Below, piece after piece: positions 15,718 to 24,347 of a stretch of DNA of 37,652 nucleotides. The DNA is taken from positions 1-37,652 of the forward strand of contig JBBRYP010000045.1 in the NCBI GenBank assembly GCA_038237515.1. Reading direction: 5' to 3'. Position 1 is the stretch's first letter; every line of letters starts with the position of its first letter. This DNA is from JBBQDZ01 sp038237515 (lineage in GTDB: Bacteria; Actinomycetota; Thermoleophilia; Gaiellales; Gaiellaceae). The notes under the pieces are model-generated. The model saw only the letters and a program-made list of their open reading frames with translations. It had not been told where the DNA came from and did not search any database. The position numbers were made by a program, and so were the translations under genes.

Positions 15718-16080
15718 CTAGCCCCAGGAGGGCGGCTCGTAGCGCCCGCCGACAGGAGCGCCGAAGGTGACGAAGGTCAAGCCGTCGTCGCCCGCGGTCG
15801 GGCAGCGCGTCGAATCGGGATCGATCCGCACGAAGCGGCCGGGACGGAGGTCCAGCTTCTCCCCGTCGATGCGGAGCGTGCCGGAGCCGGCGACGACGAA
15901 GATGACCTCCTCGTGGTTCGACTCCCGCTCGTCGTGCTCGTGCCCCTCTCGTCCGGCGGGAAGCTCGAAGTAGTTGAAGCCGAACGCGCGCACGCCGAGG
16001 GCACGGCGGAGCTTCTTGACCGCCCCGCCCGGGCCCTCGCCCGGCAACTCGGCTACGTCCACGAAGTCGTACGAACCCAT
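15718..16080 (-). CDS. Small cupin-domain protein
   Basis: A 120-aa single-cupin protein. Motif 1 is HEHDERESNHEEVIFVVAGSG, with His, His and a following Glu as metal ligands; motif 2 is in PGRFVRIDPDSTRCP, where the usual His is not obvious, so metal binding may be weak or altered. It could be an enzyme or a sensor of a small ligand; the substrate is unknown. ATG 16080 has a good AAGGAGAG Shine-Dalgarno. It starts 11 nt after the carboxylase beta-subunit stop and is almost certainly cotranscribed with it. Its TAG stop coincides with the CTAG flank of the MITE-like element, so the original C-terminus may have been altered by the insertion. Confidence 0.82.
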   Translation of the reverse strand: MGSYDFVDVAELPGEGPGGAVKKLRRALGVRAFGFNYFELPAGREGHEHDERESNHEEVIFVVAGSGTLRIDGEKLDLRPGRFVRIDPDSTRCPTAGDDGLTFVTFGAPVGGRYEPPSWG

Positions 16081-16091
16081 CCTCTCTCCTT

Positions 16092-17642
16092 TCACATCCG
16101 GAAAACGCCGAAGGTCGTCTCGGGTATCGGTGCGTTGAGCGCGGCCGAGATCCCCAGGGCGAGAACCCGCCGCGTGTCAAGCGGGTCGATGATCCCATCG
16201 TCCCACAGGCGCGCGGTCGAGTAGTAGGGGTTTCCCTCTGCCTCGTATCTTGCGCGAATCGCGTCGGCATCGGCGTCGCCGACCATCGTCAGCACGGTCG
16301 CGGCCTGCTCCCCTCCCATGACCGAGATCCGCGAGTTCGGCCACATCCAGAGCTGACGGGGCGCGTAGGCGCGGCCGCACATGGCGTAGTTGCCCGCACC
16401 GAAGGAGCCTCCGACGACGACCGTGAACTTCGGCACCTCCGCGCAGGCGACCGCCATCACGAGCTTCGCGCCGTCGCGCGCGATCCCGCCCGCCTCGTAG
16501 TCCTTCCCCACCATGAAGCCGGTGATGTTCTGGAGGAACACGAGCGGGATGCGGCGCTTGCACGCGAGCTCGACGAAGTGCGCGCCCTTCTGCGAGGACT
16601 CCGCGAAGAGAACGCCGTTGTTGGCGAGAATCCCGACGGGGTAGCCCTCGATGCGCGCGAACCCTGTGACGAGGGTCTCGCCGTAGAGTGCCTTGAACTC
16701 GTGGAACCGGCTGCCGTCGACGATCCGGGCGACCAGCTCCCGCGCGTCGAGCTGCTGGCGGAAGTCCTCGGGGACGAGGCCGTAGAGGTCAGAGGGATCG
16801 ACCGCCGGTTCCTCGCGAGGTGCGATCTCCCATGGCAGCTCCGGCCGCCTGGTGTTGAGGTTGCGCACGATCGACCGGGCGATCGCGAGGGCATGCTCGT
16901 CGGAGTTGGCGTAGTGGTCGGCGACACCCGACCGCCGCGCGTGGACGTCGGCGCCGCCGAGCTCCTCTGCGGTCACGTCCTGCCCGGTCGCCGCCTTCAC
17001 GAGCGGGGGGCCGCCGATGAAGATCGTGCCCGTGCCCTTGACGATGATCGTCTCGTCGCTCATCGCCGGGACGTAGGCACCGCCGGCGGTGCACGAGCCC
17101 ATCACGACGGCGATCTGGGGGATCCCCTTCGCGGAGAGCCGCGCCTGGTTGAAGAAGATGCGCCCGAAGTGGTCGCGGTCTGGGAAGACCTCGTCCTGGA
17201 GCGGCAGGAAGGCGCCACCGGAGTCGACGAGGTAGAGGCAGGGCAGCCGGTTCTGCTCGGCGATCTCCTGCGCGCGCAGGTGCTTCTTGACGGTCATGGG
17301 AAAGTACGTTCCGCCCTTGACCGTGGCGTCGTTGGCGACGATCACACACTCACGTCCCTCGACGACGCCGATCCCGGTCACGATGCCCGCGGCTGGGGCC
17401 TGGTCGTCGTAGACGCCCCAGGCGGCGAGGGCGCTCAGCTCCAGGAAGGCGCTCCCGGGATCGACGAGCAGGTCGATGCGCTCGCGCGCGAGCAGCTTCC
17501 CGCGCGAGCGGTGCCGCTCGGTCGCGCGATCGCCTCCTCCGAGCGCGACGACCGCAGCGCGGTCGCGGAGCTCCGCGACAAGCTTCTCCATGTGCTCGCG
17601 GCGGGCCGCGAAGAGCGGCGACCGCTCGATCTCGGAAGACAT
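16092..17642 (-). CDS. Acyl-CoA carboxylase beta subunit, methylcrotonyl-CoA carboxylase type
   Basis: A 516-aa carboxyltransferase. It transfers CO2 from carboxybiotin to an acyl-CoA, most likely 3-methylcrotonyl-CoA in leucine degradation. The pattern is close to MCC beta: LVDSGGAFLPLQDEVFPDRD, GRIFFNQARLSAKGIPQIAV, MGSCTAGGAYVPAMSDE, IFIGGPPLVKAATGQDV in the N-terminal crotonase-like half, and FLQNITGFMVGKDYEAGGIA with SFGAGNYAMCGRAY in the C-terminal half. Length and order are standard. The biotin-bearing partner is at 11686-13302 in the same direction, separated by the MITE-like element and three genes. ATG 17642 is used; a GTG three codons upstream is possible. A strong stem-loop lies 29-85 nt upstream and may be in its leader. 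Confidence 0.93.
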   Translation of the reverse strand: MSSEIERSPLFAARREHMEKLVAELRDRAAVVALGGGDRATERHRSRGKLLARERIDLLVDPGSAFLELSALAAWGVYDDQAPAAGIVTGIGVVEGRECVIVANDATVKGGTYFPMTVKKHLRAQEIAEQNRLPCLYLVDSGGAFLPLQDEVFPDRDHFGRIFFNQARLSAKGIPQIAVVMGSCTAGGAYVPAMSDETIIVKGTGTIFIGGPPLVKAATGQDVTAEELGGADVHARRSGVADHYANSDEHALAIARSIVRNLNTRRPELPWEIAPREEPAVDPSDLYGLVPEDFRQQLDARELVARIVDGSRFHEFKALYGETLVTGFARIEGYPVGILANNGVLFAESSQKGAHFVELACKRRIPLVFLQNITGFMVGKDYEAGGIARDGAKLVMAVACAEVPKFTVVVGGSFGAGNYAMCGRAYAPRQLWMWPNSRISVMGGEQAATVLTMVGDADADAIRARYEAEGNPYYSTARLWDDGIIDPLDTRRVLALGISAALNAPIPETTFGVFRM

Positions 17643-17670
17643 GACGCCCACGCCGCGCGTGAGCCTATCG

Positions 17671-17727
17671 AGCTACTTCCCCGGACAAAACGCGGTCGGC
17701 AGACCGTGGGCGACCGGGGAAGTAGCT
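17671..17727. repeat. 14-bp perfect inverted repeat with nested inner stem
   Basis: AGCTACTTCCCCGG (17671-17684) and its exact complement (17714-17727) flank 29 nt that themselves contain CGGTC-GGCA-GACCG (17692-17705). On the minus strand it lies immediately upstream of the carboxylase beta-subunit start, so it could be a leader RNA structure, an attenuator or a protein-binding palindrome. No T-run follows on either side. Confidence 0.6.
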
Positions 17728-17861
17728 TGGACGAGAGGCTTCGCCTTTTTGGCTTCTCTGACTCGGGAAGTGCACTGCACGATGCGAGCGTCCGCTGATC
17801 CGATGGCGCAGCCCGAAGATGGCTCTTTCGCCCGCCGGGGCTTTCCGTGCTGGCGGCGGAG

Positions 17862-17897
17862 CCTTCCGGGTGACCCATTCCTTCCGGGTGACCCATT
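17862..17897. repeat. Two exact tandem copies of an 18-bp unit
   Basis: CCTTCCGGGTGACCCATT occurs at 17862-17879 and again at 17880-17897 without spacer. The region is intergenic. It could be slippage, or paired binding sites upstream of the gene at 18088. Confidence 0.75.
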
Positions 17898-18060
17898 AGT
17901 TGGGCCGGCATTCCTTGGCGGAGTAGTACCGCACCTGCTCGTCGTTCGCCGCCTTGTCGGCCTTCGGGTGGTAGGCGTGTGCGGTATCGCCAACCCCCGG
18001 ATGCGGAACTTCGGGGTGATGATCGCCGGCCGAATTCGCCGGAGACGGGCTACCATGCAA
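17896..18060 (-). pseudogene. Possible C-terminal gene fragment or small ORF
   Basis: The minus frame ending at TAA 17896-17898 encodes about 50 residues finishing ADKAANDEQVRYYSAKECRP plus Asn. The last 30 codons almost all end in G or C, as in the real genes nearby. There is no ATG or GTG start with a ribosome site; a TTG lies near the 5' end. I cannot name the family. It could be the 3' end of a gene whose front was lost, or a short unannotated protein. Confidence 0.3.
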
Positions 18061-18087
18061 CGGCTTCTACATTCGACGAGAGGGTTC

Positions 18088-20817
18088 ATGAAGAGATCTC
18101 GTGTACTGCTTCGCGGCGTCGCAGCGCTGGTGCTGGTCGCCGCCGCCGTCGTCCTCGCCGTCGTCGCCAGGCAAGTGCCGGCGCGAGGAGAGGCTGTCCC
18201 GTCGGTCGCGGCGAGGCACCTGCGGGCCGCGCCCGAGCTCGCGAACCGAGCATCTCAGACGCGGCGACCCGCGCAGGGGCCGGTACGCGACACCGCCTCG
18301 TGGGCCCCCGTTCCGGCCGCGCGGCTCATTCAGGCGGTCGGCGATCCGACGTTCGGGCAGCCGACGATCAGCGGCATCCAGGGCGTCGGGTTCGAGCAGG
18401 ACCTGCGGCTTGACCCGAACGATGCGAACCGTGCCTACACCAGCGTGCCGGGGTCGCTCTCCTCGCTCACGAGCTGGATCTGGCGCTCCGTGGATGCCGG
18501 CAAGACCTTCAAGTGGACGCCGTCCGCCGCGGACAAAACCGGGAAGCCGACCGCCTGCGCCGGCGGCGGCGACACCGAGCTGGCCGTCGACATCGCCCAC
18601 CACGTCTACTTCAACGACCTGACGCTCGTGAACTTCAGCACCGCGCGTTCGGACGACAACGGAACCACTTTTCTTGGCTGCAGCAACACGGGAGTACCCG
18701 ACGCGGTGGTCGACCGTCAGTGGTACGCGGTGGACGGCGATCCCGTGGGTGGCACCGATCCCGCCCCCAGCGTCAACAGCATCTACCTGGCGAACGACGA
18801 GATTGGACCGGGCGCGCCCACATGCGGCAGCTCGACCGGCAACAACGAGCTCGTGATGTACCGGTCGCCGCCCGCCGGGGTCGGCGCGACCGCCGGGCTC
18901 CAGTTTGGCCCGGCGAAGCAGATCTCGGGCCTCCTCACCTGCAACGAAGGAATCATGGGTAACAACGAGGTGAGTCCCAAGGAGACGACGACGGGGCTGA
19001 ACGGCGCCACGCTCGCGACGGCGGTGCGGCACGTCTATGTGATCCACGACGACGCGACCTTCGACCACATCTTCGTGGGCCGCTGCTTCCCGGTTGCCTT
19101 CGGGGCTCCCGTACCGAACGTGAGCGACCCGAGCGGCCTCAACTGCCAAGACCTGCCGGTGGCGAGCTTTCCCGGCTCGAAGACCGGTGGGAACTTCCCG
19201 ACGATGACGATCGACAAGTTCGGCAACCTGTACGCGGTCTGGGAACAGGCTCCGATCGCGACGACGGGCACACCTCCTGCCCCGCATGTCGGCAACAGCG
19301 TCCTCGAGTACTCCTTCTCGACCAACGAGGGCACCACCTGGTCGACGCCGATGACGATCCCGATGGGGACTCTCGCGAACGCCGTTTTCGCGTGGCCGGC
19401 CGCCGGCGACGACGGCCGCGTCGACATCATGTTCCTCGGCACGACAGCACAGGTGAACCCGAACGACCCGAACTGCCCCGACGGCCCCGATTCCGTCAAC
19501 GGGATCTGGAGCCTCTACATGGTGCAGACGCTGGACGGCCACGCCGCCATCCCCGCGTTCACCTCGCCGATCCTCGCCGGTGAGCATTACATGCACAAGG
19601 GCAACATCCAGACCGTGATGGGAAACCAGTGCGGCGACCGGACCCTCGGCGACTTCTTCCAACTCCGCATCGGGACGCAGGGTGAAGCGCAGATGTCCTA
19701 CGCCGACTCGAACAACATCGACGAGACCTTCGCCCCGCACGGGATGTTCGTGAAGCAGAACGGCGGCACGGGGGTCTTCACGAGCCCGGCGACCGTCACG
19801 GGCGACCCGATCCTCCTCAACTCGGTAAGCGACCCCCCAGGTGACGGAACCTACGACGCGGCGAGCATCGTCAGCCCGAACGACGCCAACCTCGACATTC
19901 TGGCCTCGATTTTCTCGAAACCGGCGGCGGCCTCCTGCAATCCGAGCGGAACCGCCTGCTACCGCGTTCAGATGGCCGTGAACGCGCTCGCCACGGCGCC
20001 GACGGCACCGACCGGCGATGCCGACACCCAGCTCGTCTGGTCGACCCAGTGGCTGGTGCCCGCGGATCCCGCGTGTACCTCGACGAACGCGTCGTGCGCG
20101 AACGGCGGGAAGAACTTCCACGTCTTCGCAGAGGTGGCGGCGGGCATGACCGGCGCAACGACCGTCAAATGCTTCTCGGGCGAGAACGCAGTCGAGCCGC
20201 TCGGCGGCGGGGTCTCGATGACCTACCCGGCCGGCAACCCTGGGACGATCGGCTCGTCGACCCAGATCACCGGTGCGGGGGCGTGCACCTACACGCCCGG
20301 TACCCCAGGCACGATCACGGTCGACGTTCCGATTGCGAACGTCAGGCTCCAGTCGCCGACCCTGCCACTGAGCTCGAATCGCCTATACAGCGTGACGGCG
20401 AGCACCCACACGCTCTCCTCGCCTGCGGAGACGCCTCCCAACATCAACGGCATCGGCGGCAACTTCTTCAACCTGATCGACGTTGCGCGTGGCTACGACG
20501 CCGACTTCGGTTCGACCTCGGTCACGATCGCGAGCTTCGGGGCGAAGCGGGCGAAGGTCGGCGTGACCGTGACCTGGAAGACCGCGAACGGGACCACGGT
20601 CTTCGGCTTCAACGTCTTCCGCACGGACGCCAAGGGTCTGACCCGGAAGGTCAACCGGGCGCTCGTCGCGGCGAGGCGGGCCGGAACGGCGGCCGGGACG
20701 ACCTACCGGCTCGCGGACGCCTCGGCGAAGCCGGGCAAGCGCTTCACCTACCGGCTCCAGCTCGTCGATCCGGCGGGTGCGAAGAGCTGGTACGCGCGGA
20801 GCGTGACCGTGCGCTAG
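18088..20817 (+). CDS. Large secreted protein with BNR/sialidase-like repeats
   Basis: A 909-aa protein. An N-terminal basic and hydrophobic stretch (RGVAALVLVAAAVVLAVVAR) is a signal peptide or anchor. About residues 75-620 form a sialidase-superfamily-like propeller with Asp-box-like motifs WRSVDAGKTFKW, ARSDDNGTTF and YSFSTNEGTTWS; paired Cys residues (CGSSTGNN, LLTCNEG) suggest disulfides. The C-terminal 90 residues (VGVTVTWKTANGTTVFGFNVFRT onwards) look like a fibronectin-III-type or similar beta-sandwich. Classic sialidase catalytic residues (Arg triad, Tyr/Glu) are not evident to me, so it may be a binding or structural exoprotein. ATG 18088 has a GAGAGG Shine-Dalgarno, and TACCAT near 18051 is a candidate -10. 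It is monocistronic and ends before a strong terminator. Confidence 0.78.
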   Translation: MKRSRVLLRGVAALVLVAAAVVLAVVARQVPARGEAVPSVAARHLRAAPELANRASQTRRPAQGPVRDTASWAPVPAARLIQAVGDPTFGQPTISGIQGVGFEQDLRLDPNDANRAYTSVPGSLSSLTSWIWRSVDAGKTFKWTPSAADKTGKPTACAGGGDTELAVDIAHHVYFNDLTLVNFSTARSDDNGTTFLGCSNTGVPDAVVDRQWYAVDGDPVGGTDPAPSVNSIYLANDEIGPGAPTCGSSTGNNELVMYRSPPAGVGATAGLQFGPAKQISGLLTCNEGIMGNNEVSPKETTTGLNGATLATAVRHVYVIHDDATFDHIFVGRCFPVAFGAPVPNVSDPSGLNCQDLPVASFPGSKTGGNFPTMTIDKFGNLYAVWEQAPIATTGTPPAPHVGNSVLEYSFSTNEGTTWSTPMTIPMGTLANAVFAWPAAGDDGRVDIMFLGTTAQVNPNDPNCPDGPDSVNGIWSLYMVQTLDGHAAIPAFTSPILAGEHYMHKGNIQTVMGNQCGDRTLGDFFQLRIGTQGEAQMSYADSNNIDETFAPHGMFVKQNGGTGVFTSPATVTGDPILLNSVSDPPGDGTYDAASIVSPNDANLDILASIFSKPAAASCNPSGTACYRVQMAVNALATAPTAPTGDADTQLVWSTQWLVPADPACTSTNASCANGGKNFHVFAEVAAGMTGATTVKCFSGENAVEPLGGGVSMTYPAGNPGTIGSSTQITGAGACTYTPGTPGTITVDVPIANVRLQSPTLPLSSNRLYSVTASTHTLSSPAETPPNINGIGGNFFNLIDVARGYDADFGSTSVTIASFGAKRAKVGVTVTWKTANGTTVFGFNVFRTDAKGLTRKVNRALVAARRAGTAAGTTYRLADASAKPGKRFTYRLQLVDPAGAKSWYARSVTVR

Positions 20818-20846
20818 CCGGCACGGCGCGCGAATGAGACGCACGA

Positions 20847-20872
20847 GAGGGGCCCCGTTCGCGGGGCCCCTC
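20847..20872. terminator. Bidirectional terminator hairpin
   Basis: GAGGGGCCCCG, loop TTCG, then CGGGGCCCCTC: an 11-bp perfect stem. It lies between the convergent exoprotein gene (plus) and histidine kinase gene (minus). Confidence 0.85.
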
Positions 20873-20877
20873 GCCGT

Positions 20878-21948
20878 TTACGCGGCCGTCGGCAGCGTGA
20901 ACGCGACCCGCGCGCCGCCCTCGGAACGGTTCTCCGCCCAGATGCGGCCACCGTGTGCCTCGACGAGCCCTTGGGCGATGGCGAGGCCGAGGCCCGAACC
21001 GCCTCCGGTGCGGGCCTGGTCGCCGCGCCAGAAGCGCTCGAACATCCGATCGGTCGCTTCGGGCGACAGGCCCTCTCCCTCGTCCTCGACCGCGACGAGC
21101 ACCTCGTCCGCCGCGTGGCGGACGAGGACGGCGACCGACCCGTCGGAGGGCGTGTGCCGCAGCGCGTTCGTCAGCAGGTTCAGGAGCACCCGCTCGACCT
21201 TCTCGGGCGCGCAGCGAACCCGCGGCAGCGGACCGTCGACCCGCGTCTCGAGGTGCACCGATCGCGCCCGCGCCTCGGCCTCCAGGCCCCGCACGCATGA
21301 TTCCACCACCGTGTCGAGCGCGGCCTCGTGCAGCTCCAGCGTCAGAACGCCCGAGTCGATGCGCGCGAGCTCGAAGAGGTCGTCGACGAGCCCGGTCAGG
21401 CGCCGCACCTGGTCGTGGAGCGCGGGCAGGTACTCCTCGGGCTCCGCGAGCCCGTCGTCGAGCGCCTCGAGCATCGCCTGGATGGCCGTCAGGGGCGTGC
21501 GCAGGTCGTGGCTCGCCCAGGCGACGAGCTGCCTCCGCGCGTCGAAGAGGCGCTCGAGCGAGGAGGCCATCTCGTTGAAGCTCCCACCAAGCTCGGCGAG
21601 CTCGCCCATGCCGCGCTCCGGCGCGCGCGCCGTCAGATCGCCGCCGGCGAGCCGGGCGGCGCTCGCACGCAGGCGCTCGATCGGGCCGCGGATCCAGCCG
21701 GCGAGCAGGAGGGCCGCCACGACCGCCGACAGCGCCGATGCGGCTGAGACGGCGAGGATCTTGACGTCGTCGTGCATGTGGAACATCACCCACCCCGACG
21801 CGAGCACGGCTCCCAGCGGCAGGACGACGGCGAGGAGGGCGAGGCCCGCGAGCTGCAGTCGCAGGCTCGGCAGCAGGCGAAGCCCGAGCGCGGCCACGAC
21901 GCCGATCGCGAGCGTTGCGCCGGCGAGGACGAGGGCGACGTCGATCAC
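20878..21948 (-). CDS. Membrane sensor histidine kinase
   Basis: A 356-aa protein. Helices at about 5-25, 33-53 and 64-84 place only short loops outside, so it probably senses in or near the membrane. A HAMP domain follows (about 85-138: GPIERLRASAARLAGGDL). The HisKA box WASHDLRTPLTAI has the phosphorylated His at 147. The HATPase_c domain has the N box NLLTNALRHTP, G1 DEGEGLS, F box FERFWRG and G2 GGGSGLGLAIA; all key residues are present. GTG 21948 overlaps the response-regulator stop in a GTGA arrangement, so the two are translationally coupled. Cotranscription with DipZ suggests the signal relates to envelope redox state, which is inference. Confidence 0.92.
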   Translation of the reverse strand: MIDVALVLAGATLAIGVVAALGLRLLPSLRLQLAGLALLAVVLPLGAVLASGWVMFHMHDDVKILAVSAASALSAVVAALLLAGWIRGPIERLRASAARLAGGDLTARAPERGMGELAELGGSFNEMASSLERLFDARRQLVAWASHDLRTPLTAIQAMLEALDDGLAEPEEYLPALHDQVRRLTGLVDDLFELARIDSGVLTLELHEAALDTVVESCVRGLEAEARARSVHLETRVDGPLPRVRCAPEKVERVLLNLLTNALRHTPSDGSVAVLVRHAADEVLVAVEDEGEGLSPEATDRMFERFWRGDQARTGGGSGLGLAIAQGLVEAHGGRIWAENRSEGGARVAFTLPTAA

Positions 21949-22628
21949 GGAACGAACCTGTACCCGGCACCCCAGACCGTCTCGAGGTGCCGCGGCCGCG
22001 AGGGGTCGTCCTCGATCTTCTCGCGCAGCCGCCGGACGTGGACGGTGACGGTGCCCGTGTCGAGGCTCGCGGTGTAGCCCCAGACGCGCGCCATCAGCTG
22101 GCTGCGAGAGAAGACGCGGCGGGGGTTCGAGGCGAGGAAGCCGAGAAGGTCGAACTCCCTCAAGGTCAGCTTCAGCAGCTCGCCGGACTTGTAGGCCTCG
22201 CGCGTGCTCGGGTCGAGCACGAGGTCGCCCGACTCGACGCGCCGCAGCTCCGCCTCCGCGGGCGCGGAGCGCCGCAGCACCGTCTTCACCCGCGCCGCGA
22301 GCTCGCGTGGCGAGAACGGCTTCGTCACGTAGTCGTCGGCGCCGATCTCGAGCCCGACGATCCGATCCGATTCCTCGCCGAGGGCGGTGAGCATGATCAC
22401 GGGCAGGTCCGAACGAGACCTGATCCAGCGGCAGAGCGACAGTCCGTCGATGCCCGGCAGCATCAGGTCGAGGACGACCAGGGCAGGCGACTCCCGCTCG
22501 AGCAGCTCCCGCGCGGTCTCCCCGTCACCCGCCTCGAGCGTCTCGTAGCCCTCCCGCTCGAGATAGCGCGCCACAACGCTGCGGACGATCGGCTCGTCGT
22601 CCACCACGAGCACCGTCGCGGCCGCCAT
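21945..22628 (-). CDS. OmpR/PhoB-family response regulator
   Basis: A 227-aa protein with an N-terminal receiver domain (acid pocket VVDDEP, phospho-accepting Asp at 54 in VVLDLMLPG, Thr in MLTALG, Lys in TKPFS) and a C-terminal winged helix (about 130-227: LTLREFDLLGFLASNPRRVFSR, ending VWGAGYRFVP). It is a complete two-component transcription factor, partner of the kinase that overlaps it by 4 nt. It starts 6 nt after the DipZ stop, within one operon. The gene order dipZ-regulator-kinase is compact, and no separate promoter is visible. Confidence 0.94.
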   Translation of the reverse strand: MAAATVLVVDDEPIVRSVVARYLEREGYETLEAGDGETARELLERESPALVVLDLMLPGIDGLSLCRWIRSRSDLPVIMLTALGEESDRIVGLEIGADDYVTKPFSPRELAARVKTVLRRSAPAEAELRRVESGDLVLDPSTREAYKSGELLKLTLREFDLLGFLASNPRRVFSRSQLMARVWGYTASLDTGTVTVHVRRLREKIEDDPSRPRHLETVWGAGYRFVP

Positions 22629-22634
22629 CCGCGT

Positions 22635-24341
22635 CTACCCGAAGGTGAAGGAGTAGGCCTCGACGCCCGGCGAGAAGCGCAGCTCGAGCACTCCGTCGTG
22701 CGTCGTCACCGAGGAGAAGACGGTGTAGAGCCGGTCGGAGTCGACCCGCAGCACCGGTCCGGGCGCGCCGTCGACGAAGCTCTGCACGCGCCCCTTGCCG
22801 CCGAGCACGACGTACACGTTGCGCGCGTGGAAGTGCATCCGCAGGCGCGCGCCCGGGCCGGCGAGCGCCCGCTCGCGCTCGACGCGCCACCTGCCCGCGT
22901 AGGAGAGGTCGTTCTGCGGCAGCGAGCGGGCGAAGGTGTAGCTCGCGAACGTGTTCTCGCGGATCGGCGAGCCGACGTAGCGGTCGAGGCGGAAGCTGCC
23001 GAGGTAGGTCTCCGGGGTCGCCTGCTCCGTCGGGGTCGTGTCGGCGACCGCCGCCGTCCCGCCGACGCGGCGGCCCGCCTCCCGCAGGAGATCGCGGATC
23101 GAGGACTCGGTCTTGTCGTACTCGCCCTCGCCGAAGTGGACGTGGCGGATGTGTCCCTTCGCGTCGATCAGATACTCCGCAGGCCAGTACTGGTTCGAGT
23201 AGGCGTTCCACGTTCCGTACGCATTGTCGACGGCGATCGGATAGCGCAGGCCGAACTGCTTGACGGCCCGGCGGATGTTCGAAACCACGTGCTCGAACGC
23301 GAACTCGGGCGTATGGACGCCGACGACGACGAAGCCTTCCGGGGCATAGCGCGCATACCACACCTTGATGTGGGGGAAGGTGCGGATGCAGTTGATGCAC
23401 GAGTAGGTGAGGAAATCGACGAGCACGACCTTCCCTCGCAGTTGCTTCAGGGTCAGCGGCCGTTCCCCCGAAGTGTTCAGCCACTTGACGATCCCCGCGA
23501 ACTCGGGCGCCTTGCCGTAGTCGGGAAGCGACGACTTGTGGTGTGCGCTGGCGAGGCGCCCGGCCCCGGGTTGGGCGCCGCCGTTCGCGATCGCCCGCTG
23601 CAGCGCGCTCTTGTCGGCACCCGTCACCTTCGCGAGATGCTTCCGGGCGTAGGAGTTCTTCTCGACCTTGTTCTGCAGGAAGCTCGTGTAGTTCCCGATC
23701 GCCGTCTGCGCCTTCTGATCCAGGCCGAATGTGATCGCGAACGCGGCAAGCGCCATCAGGACGCCCATCCCGGTCCGCACGCTGCCGGCATGGGCGCGGA
23801 ACACCTTCATCCGGGCGCCCGCGCGCTGGCCGCCGGCGGCGATCGCCAGCATCGGAACGGCCGCGCCGAGCGCATAGGCGAAGGTGAGGAGGACGGTGTC
23901 GAGGCCGAAGTGAAGGCGTGCGGCCTGCGTCGTGATCACGCCGAGCACCGGGCCAGCGCAAGGGACGAAGACGAGCCCGAGGCTCGCGCCGAGCAGGAAG
24001 CCACCGCCCATGTCTCCGGACCGTCGACGGGTCAGGAAGAAGAACGGTCGCTCGAGGATCTGGCCGACGCGCGGCACGAGGAGCGTCGCCGCGAGCAGGA
24101 AGAGCAGGCCGATCGAGATGTCGCGCAGCAGGTCCTTGGGCAGGCCGAGCTTGTCGAGGATCCAGGCCGCGAAGAGCGTGAAGAGCGCAAAGCTCGCGAT
24201 CAAGCCGCCGACGATCGCGTAGGGCCGCCGCTTCGTCCCGGTCGCCCCACCGGCGAGCACGATCGGCAGAACCGGGAGGACGCAGGGCGAGATCGACGTG
24301 ATGATCCCCGCGAGGAAGCCGATGCCGAGGAGGACGATCAT
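22635..24341 (-). CDS. dipZ: DipZ-type thiol-disulfide protein: CcdA membrane domain, thioredoxin-like domain and C-terminal domain
   Basis: A 568-aa protein. Residues 1-205 are a CcdA-like domain with about six helices and the two redox Cys (SPCVLPVLP, C20; FVPCAGPVLG, C128) that carry electrons across the membrane. After a linker, residues 275-425 form an external thioredoxin-like domain with CINC (C315/C318) and the TlpA/DipZ pattern VLVDFLTYSC. The last ~125 residues are a beta-sandwich resembling the C-terminal carbohydrate-binding-like domain of mycobacterial DipZ. It probably passes reducing power from cytoplasmic thioredoxin to extracytoplasmic proteins. ATG 24341 lacks a Shine-Dalgarno, and TAGCCT ends 6 nt upstream, predicting a leaderless mRNA. 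It is the first gene of an operon with a two-component system. Confidence 0.93.
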   Translation of the reverse strand: MIVLLGIGFLAGIITSISPCVLPVLPIVLAGGATGTKRRPYAIVGGLIASFALFTLFAAWILDKLGLPKDLLRDISIGLLFLLAATLLVPRVGQILERPFFFLTRRRSGDMGGGFLLGASLGLVFVPCAGPVLGVITTQAARLHFGLDTVLLTFAYALGAAVPMLAIAAGGQRAGARMKVFRAHAGSVRTGMGVLMALAAFAITFGLDQKAQTAIGNYTSFLQNKVEKNSYARKHLAKVTGADKSALQRAIANGGAQPGAGRLASAHHKSSLPDYGKAPEFAGIVKWLNTSGERPLTLKQLRGKVVLVDFLTYSCINCIRTFPHIKVWYARYAPEGFVVVGVHTPEFAFEHVVSNIRRAVKQFGLRYPIAVDNAYGTWNAYSNQYWPAEYLIDAKGHIRHVHFGEGEYDKTESSIRDLLREAGRRVGGTAAVADTTPTEQATPETYLGSFRLDRYVGSPIRENTFASYTFARSLPQNDLSYAGRWRVERERALAGPGARLRMHFHARNVYVVLGGKGRVQSFVDGAPGPVLRVDSDRLYTVFSSVTTHDGVLELRFSPGVEAYSFTFG

Positions 24342-24347
24342 GGTCTC

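Noticed and set aside
17862..17897. CRISPR-like repeat
   Set aside because: Only two adjacent copies without spacers and no cas genes.
18067..20121. 684-codon antisense frame opposite the BNR exoprotein
   Set aside because: Composition and lack of motifs mark it as a shadow; the plus frame has a signal peptide and Asp-box repeats.
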